Source: JAKEHZ01 sp035280505 (lineage in GTDB: Bacteria > Acidobacteriota > Blastocatellia > RBC074). From it: a stretch of DNA of 9,605 nt. Shown in pieces: positions 6,800 through 9,605 of the stretch. The stretch's first letter is position 1. Each line of letters begins with the position of its first letter. Both the position numbers and the translations under genes were made by a program. The notes under the pieces were generated by a model. That model was not told the DNA's origin and searched no databases. It saw nothing but the letters and a program-made list of their open reading frames with translations. The stretch is from contig DATEFT010000416.1 of assembly GCA_035280505.1 (NCBI GenBank), positions 1-9,605 on the forward strand, written 5' to 3'.

Positions 6800-6827
6800 A
6801 GGAAGTCTAGACTTTTCTAGACTTCCT
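6800..6827 (+). terminator. Perfect 12-bp hairpin ending the ABC operon
   Basis: Arms AGGAAGTCTAGA (6800-6811) and TCTAGACTTCCT (6816-6827) are exact inverted repeats around a CTTT loop, beginning 2 nt after the permease stop codon. There is no U-tract right after the stem; a run of five T lies farther on at 6846-6850. Position and stem strength make it the likely 3' end of the operon transcript. Confidence 0.65.
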
Positions 6828-6862
6828 CAGCTACACTTTCAAGAGTTTTTCCCAAGCTAGAA

Positions 6863-7000
6863 AGCAGCATCGGTAGCAGCATTCTTCACTGTCGCGTGGA
6901 GGTCCCGTCAACTCTCTGTGCCCAGCAATCGACCCCGAGTTCCGGTCGATCGAGAATCGGATGCCGGGACCGGACCCGCCTGTTCATGCCGCAGTGAAGA
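6863..7000 (+). promoter_or_regulatory. Structured leader of the large receptor gene: direct repeats plus three nested inverted repeats
   Basis: Two exact copies of AGCAGCAT (6863-6870 and 6875-6882) stand 12 nt apart. Directly after them begins a set of nested inverted repeats: TCTTCACTG/CAGTGAAGA (6883-6891 with 6992-7000), GGTCCCG/CGGGACC (6901-6907 with 6965-6971) and ATCGACC/GGTCGAT (6928-6934 with 6944-6950). All stems are perfect and mutually compatible, so one transcript could fold into a long rod ending 16 nt before the ribosome site of the receptor gene. The direct repeats could be a regulator binding site. I do not recognise a known riboswitch family here. Confidence 0.4.
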
Positions 7001-7016
7001 TCGCTAAGATTCCATC

Positions 7017-7021
7017 AAGGA
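7017..7021 (+). promoter_or_regulatory. Ribosome binding site of the large receptor gene
   Basis: AAGGA sits 8 nt before ATG 7030, the best Shine-Dalgarno in the window, and it fixes the start of this gene. Confidence 0.75.
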
Positions 7022-7029
7022 CAAGACTT

Positions 7030-9605
7030 ATGAGAAAAGATGAAAAGCACGCAGGGGCAAACCGCCGGCACCAGTTCTACCAACTCTCCCGCACCGTCAT
7101 CCCGCAGCTTGCACGCCTGGTCCTGACGTTCGCGTGCGGATGTCTGGTACTGTCGATCGGCCGGACCACGGGTTACGCACAACAGACGTCGGCCACGCTG
7201 GTCGGCACGACCACGGACGCCACTCACGCCGTAGTCCAGGGCGCGCAGGTCAAAGCGGTCAATCTGGCGACCGGAATCGCGCGCGAAACGGTCACGGACG
7301 GATCGGGCAACTATTCGCTCTCGTTTCTGCCGGCCGGGGATTACGAAGTCACCATCACGGCCAACGGATACAAGACCAAGAAGATCGCCAATCTGACCCT
7401 GCAGGTTTCGCAGACGCTGCGGCAGGACATCGTGATGGAGATCGGCGAGGTCAGCGAGACGGTCAACATCAGCGCCACCGGAGTCCAATTGCAGACGGAG
7501 AATTCGACCGTGGGCACGGTGATCGACGCCGCCAAGATCGTCGAACTGCCGCTCAACGGGCGCAATTTCATCCAATTGGCGCAGTTGATTCCGGGCGTCC
7601 AATCGGGGACCCCGGGCTCGATCACGGTTCGGCGCGGGCGCGGTTCGATCGGTCAGACGGACGCGGCCTTCGGTTCGACGGCCATGTCGGCCAACGGTTC
7701 GCGTGACACGGCCAATCGCTACTTCATCGACGGGATCGAGGCCATGGACCACGATGCCGAGACCTTCTCGTTCTCGCCCTCGATCGATTCGCTCGCCGAA
7801 TTCAAGGTCGAGACCAGCACCTATTCGGCCGAGAGCGGCGGCTCGCCGGGCGGCCAGGTCAACATCGTGACCAAACGCGGCGGCAACCAGTATCACGGCA
7901 CCCTCTGGGAGTTCAATCGCAACGACGCGCTCTCGCAGAGCTACAACGCCATCGGCGAGGCGCCCGCGACGCCGCCCCGTTTGAACCGCAACCAGTTCGG
8001 CGCGAACTTCGGCGGGCCGGTGAAACTGCCGCGCTTCGGCGTCGGCGGTCCCAAGCTCTATGACGGCAAGGACCGGACCTTCTTCTTCTTCAACTGGGAG
8101 AGCGGCCGGGTCGCGGCCGGCGAACCGACCTCCACACGCCTGGTGCCGACCTCCGCCATGCGCAACGGAGATTTCAGCGAACTGTTGCGCCGTTTCGACG
8201 CCAACGGCAATCGCCTTCCGGATATCCATTTGAGAGACCCGTTGAATATCGGAATCAACACGGCGACCAACCAGATTCCGGCCGCGCTGATCAGCCCGCA
8301 AGCCAGGGCTTTCCTGAACTTCGTCCCGTCGCCCAATACCGTGGCGGGCCTCAACAATTTCATCAACACGCCGTTCACTTCGGTTTCGCGCCAGGACAAC
8401 TACACCGCGCGCGTGGATCACAACTTCTCCAGCCGGGACATGATCTCGGGCCGTTACATCTTCAACGACACCTACGAGGCCAGCATCCCGTACTGGGGCA
8501 ACGATCAGCGCAACAACCTGGGACGGTCACAGAACATCTCGTCCTCCTGGACCCACACCTTCAACTCGGCGCTGATCAATGAAGTGCGCGGCGGATGGCA
8601 CCGATTCAGCGAATCGGAGATCTTCGGCACGACCAATCAGGCCGATTTCGACGTGGCCGGTCTGATGGGGCTGCCGGGCGTCTCGCGCGATCCGATCTAT
8701 TACGGCCCGCCGAGCATTTCGATCAGCGGACCGGACGGAGTCTTCAGCGTCTTCGGGTTGCAACGGGTGATCGGACCGCGCGATCGGTCCAACTCGATCT
8801 ACCAGTTCGTGGACACGCTCTCGTGGCAGCGCGGCAAACACTTCCTCAAGCTCGGCGCGGACATCGAATGGCGCAACATCACCTTCGATCAGGCCCGGGA
8901 TCCTCGCGGCACCCTCACCTTCGACGGCACCTACACCGGCAGCGCGGTGGCCGACTTCCTGCTGGGATACGTCAAGACCAGCCGCCTCAACGCCACCGTC
9001 ACCCACACGGATCTGTGGAACCGGTGGCACTCGTTCTTCGCTCAGGACGACTGGAAAATTCGGCCGAACCTGACCGTCAACCTGGGGCTGCGTTACGACT
9101 ACTTCCAACGGCCGCATCAATCGGACGACCGGTACGCCAATATCGAGGTCATCGGCGTGATTCCGGGCCCGACCACGACCCCGGCGACCTCGCGTTACGG
9201 CCGGGCGCTGATCGCGAGCGACGGCAACAATTTCGGTCCGCGCTTCGGCCTGGCCTGGACTCCGTCGTTTCTCAAGGAGAGCGTGATCCGCGCCGGATAC
9301 GGCATCTATTACACGCCGGAGATCTACAACGCTTACTTTGCGATGGCCGAGGGCCAGCAGGCGACCGGGGCCATGCTGACCGGAAACACCACGGCCAACG
9401 CGGCGAGAGTGGTCGTCCCCGACCTCTTCCTCTCGAATCCCTTCGGCGGCGCGGAGAGTTTCACCGTCGCCAACGATCAGAACATGCGCGACAGCTACGT
9501 GCAGCAGTGGAATCTGAACCTGCAGAAGAAGATCGTCGGCAACATCGTGGTCGATGTCGGATACGTCGGATCGAAGGGGACCAAGCTGATCGTGACGCTG
9601 CCCGC
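7030..9605 (+). CDS. Large TonB-dependent receptor with carboxypeptidase-regulatory-like domain (partial, runs off window end)
   Basis: The frame is open from ATG 7030 to the window end, giving 858 visible codons; the family is usually about 1,000-1,200 residues. The N-terminus (1-50) is long and basic, with a hydrophobic core (about 28-44) and a likely signal peptidase site at GYA-QQ (48-52). Residues about 53-137 form a carboxypeptidase-regulatory-like beta-sandwich (VVQGAQVKAVNLATG, TDGSGNYSLSFLPAGDYEVT). The plug domain follows, with ELPLNGRNFIQLAQLIPGVQ (172-191), YFIDGIE (231-237) and SGGSPGGQVNIVTKRGGNQYHG (269-290, broken signature of the plug-barrel join). The beta-barrel starts near 288 and holds FFFFNWESGR and LGLRYDYF-type strand motifs. 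In Acidobacteria such Oar-like receptors are thought to import large ligands such as oligosaccharides; the substrate here is unknown. A good AAGGA and structured leader precede it, and the ABC operon terminator separates it from the genes upstream. Confidence 0.93.
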   Translation, partial: MRKDEKHAGANRRHQFYQLSRTVIPQLARLVLTFACGCLVLSIGRTTGYAQQTSATLVGTTTDATHAVVQGAQVKAVNLATGIARETVTDGSGNYSLSFLPAGDYEVTITANGYKTKKIANLTLQVSQTLRQDIVMEIGEVSETVNISATGVQLQTENSTVGTVIDAAKIVELPLNGRNFIQLAQLIPGVQSGTPGSITVRRGRGSIGQTDAAFGSTAMSANGSRDTANRYFIDGIEAMDHDAETFSFSPSIDSLAEFKVETSTYSAESGGSPGGQVNIVTKRGGNQYHGTLWEFNRNDALSQSYNAIGEAPATPPRLNRNQFGANFGGPVKLPRFGVGGPKLYDGKDRTFFFFNWESGRVAAGEPTSTRLVPTSAMRNGDFSELLRRFDANGNRLPDIHLRDPLNIGINTATNQIPAALISPQARAFLNFVPSPNTVAGLNNFINTPFTSVSRQDNYTARVDHNFSSRDMISGRYIFNDTYEASIPYWGNDQRNNLGRSQNISSSWTHTFNSALINEVRGGWHRFSESEIFGTTNQADFDVAGLMGLPGVSRDPIYYGPPSISISGPDGVFSVFGLQRVIGPRDRSNSIYQFVDTLSWQRGKHFLKLGADIEWRNITFDQARDPRGTLTFDGTYTGSAVADFLLGYVKTSRLNATVTHTDLWNRWHSFFAQDDWKIRPNLTVNLGLRYDYFQRPHQSDDRYANIEVIGVIPGPTTTPATSRYGRALIASDGNNFGPRFGLAWTPSFLKESVIRAGYGIYYTPEIYNAYFAMAEGQQATGAMLTGNTTANAARVVVPDLFLSNPFGGAESFTVANDQNMRDSYVQQWNLNLQKKIVGNIVVDVGYVGSKGTKLIVTLP

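Noticed and set aside
7015..8421. 468-codon minus-strand open frame
   Set aside because: It lies opposite the large receptor, whose frame has a good ribosome site and clear family motifs. The translated sequence is rich in Arg/Asp/Gly with no recognisable domain, as expected of an antisense frame in GC-rich coding DNA.

Overview
The window looks like chromosomal DNA of an acidobacterium. The strongest sign is the gene running off the right end: an outer-membrane receptor with an N-terminal carboxypeptidase-regulatory-like domain, the plug signature ELPLNGRNF, and barrel motifs such as FFFFNWESGR and RNGDFSELL. This family is greatly expanded in Acidobacteria. The DNA is GC-rich in genes, with more AT-rich intergenic patches. 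The assignment rests on protein family style, not on any marker gene; no rRNA or tRNA is present.

Layout: (1) 1-630 (+) is the 3' end of a smaller TonB-dependent receptor. (2) 657-1664 (-), convergent with it, encodes a membrane-anchored TolB-like beta-propeller protein; a hairpin sits between the two stops. (3) After a 439-nt gap with no supported gene comes 2104-2598 (+), a lipoprotein with a single rhodanese domain, whose stop codon lies in a perfect 19-bp tandem duplication. (4) A 374-nt gap with a nested inverted-repeat structure precedes 2973-4511 (+), an orphan Hsp70-family ATPase that keeps the nucleotide-binding and beta-sandwich substrate domains but stops before the helical lid. 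(5) A 206-nt AT-rich gap carries a striking palindrome with 9-nt periodicity (4605-4663). (6) 4718-5659 and 5652-6797 (+) form an overlapping two-gene operon for an ABC-2 type exporter, closed by a perfect 12-bp hairpin. (7) 6798-7029 is a leader with direct repeats and three nested inverted repeats, followed by the large receptor gene from 7030 to the window end.

How the genes fit together: most products act at the envelope (two outer-membrane receptors, a periplasmic lipoprotein, a membrane-anchored propeller, an inner-membrane exporter). Apart from the ABC pair, spacing and orientation suggest separate transcription units, so no shared pathway can be claimed. I did not find a clear new multi-gene system. 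The best leads are the lidless Hsp70 with its structured leader, the 9-nt-periodic palindrome, and the nested-repeat leader before the large receptor.
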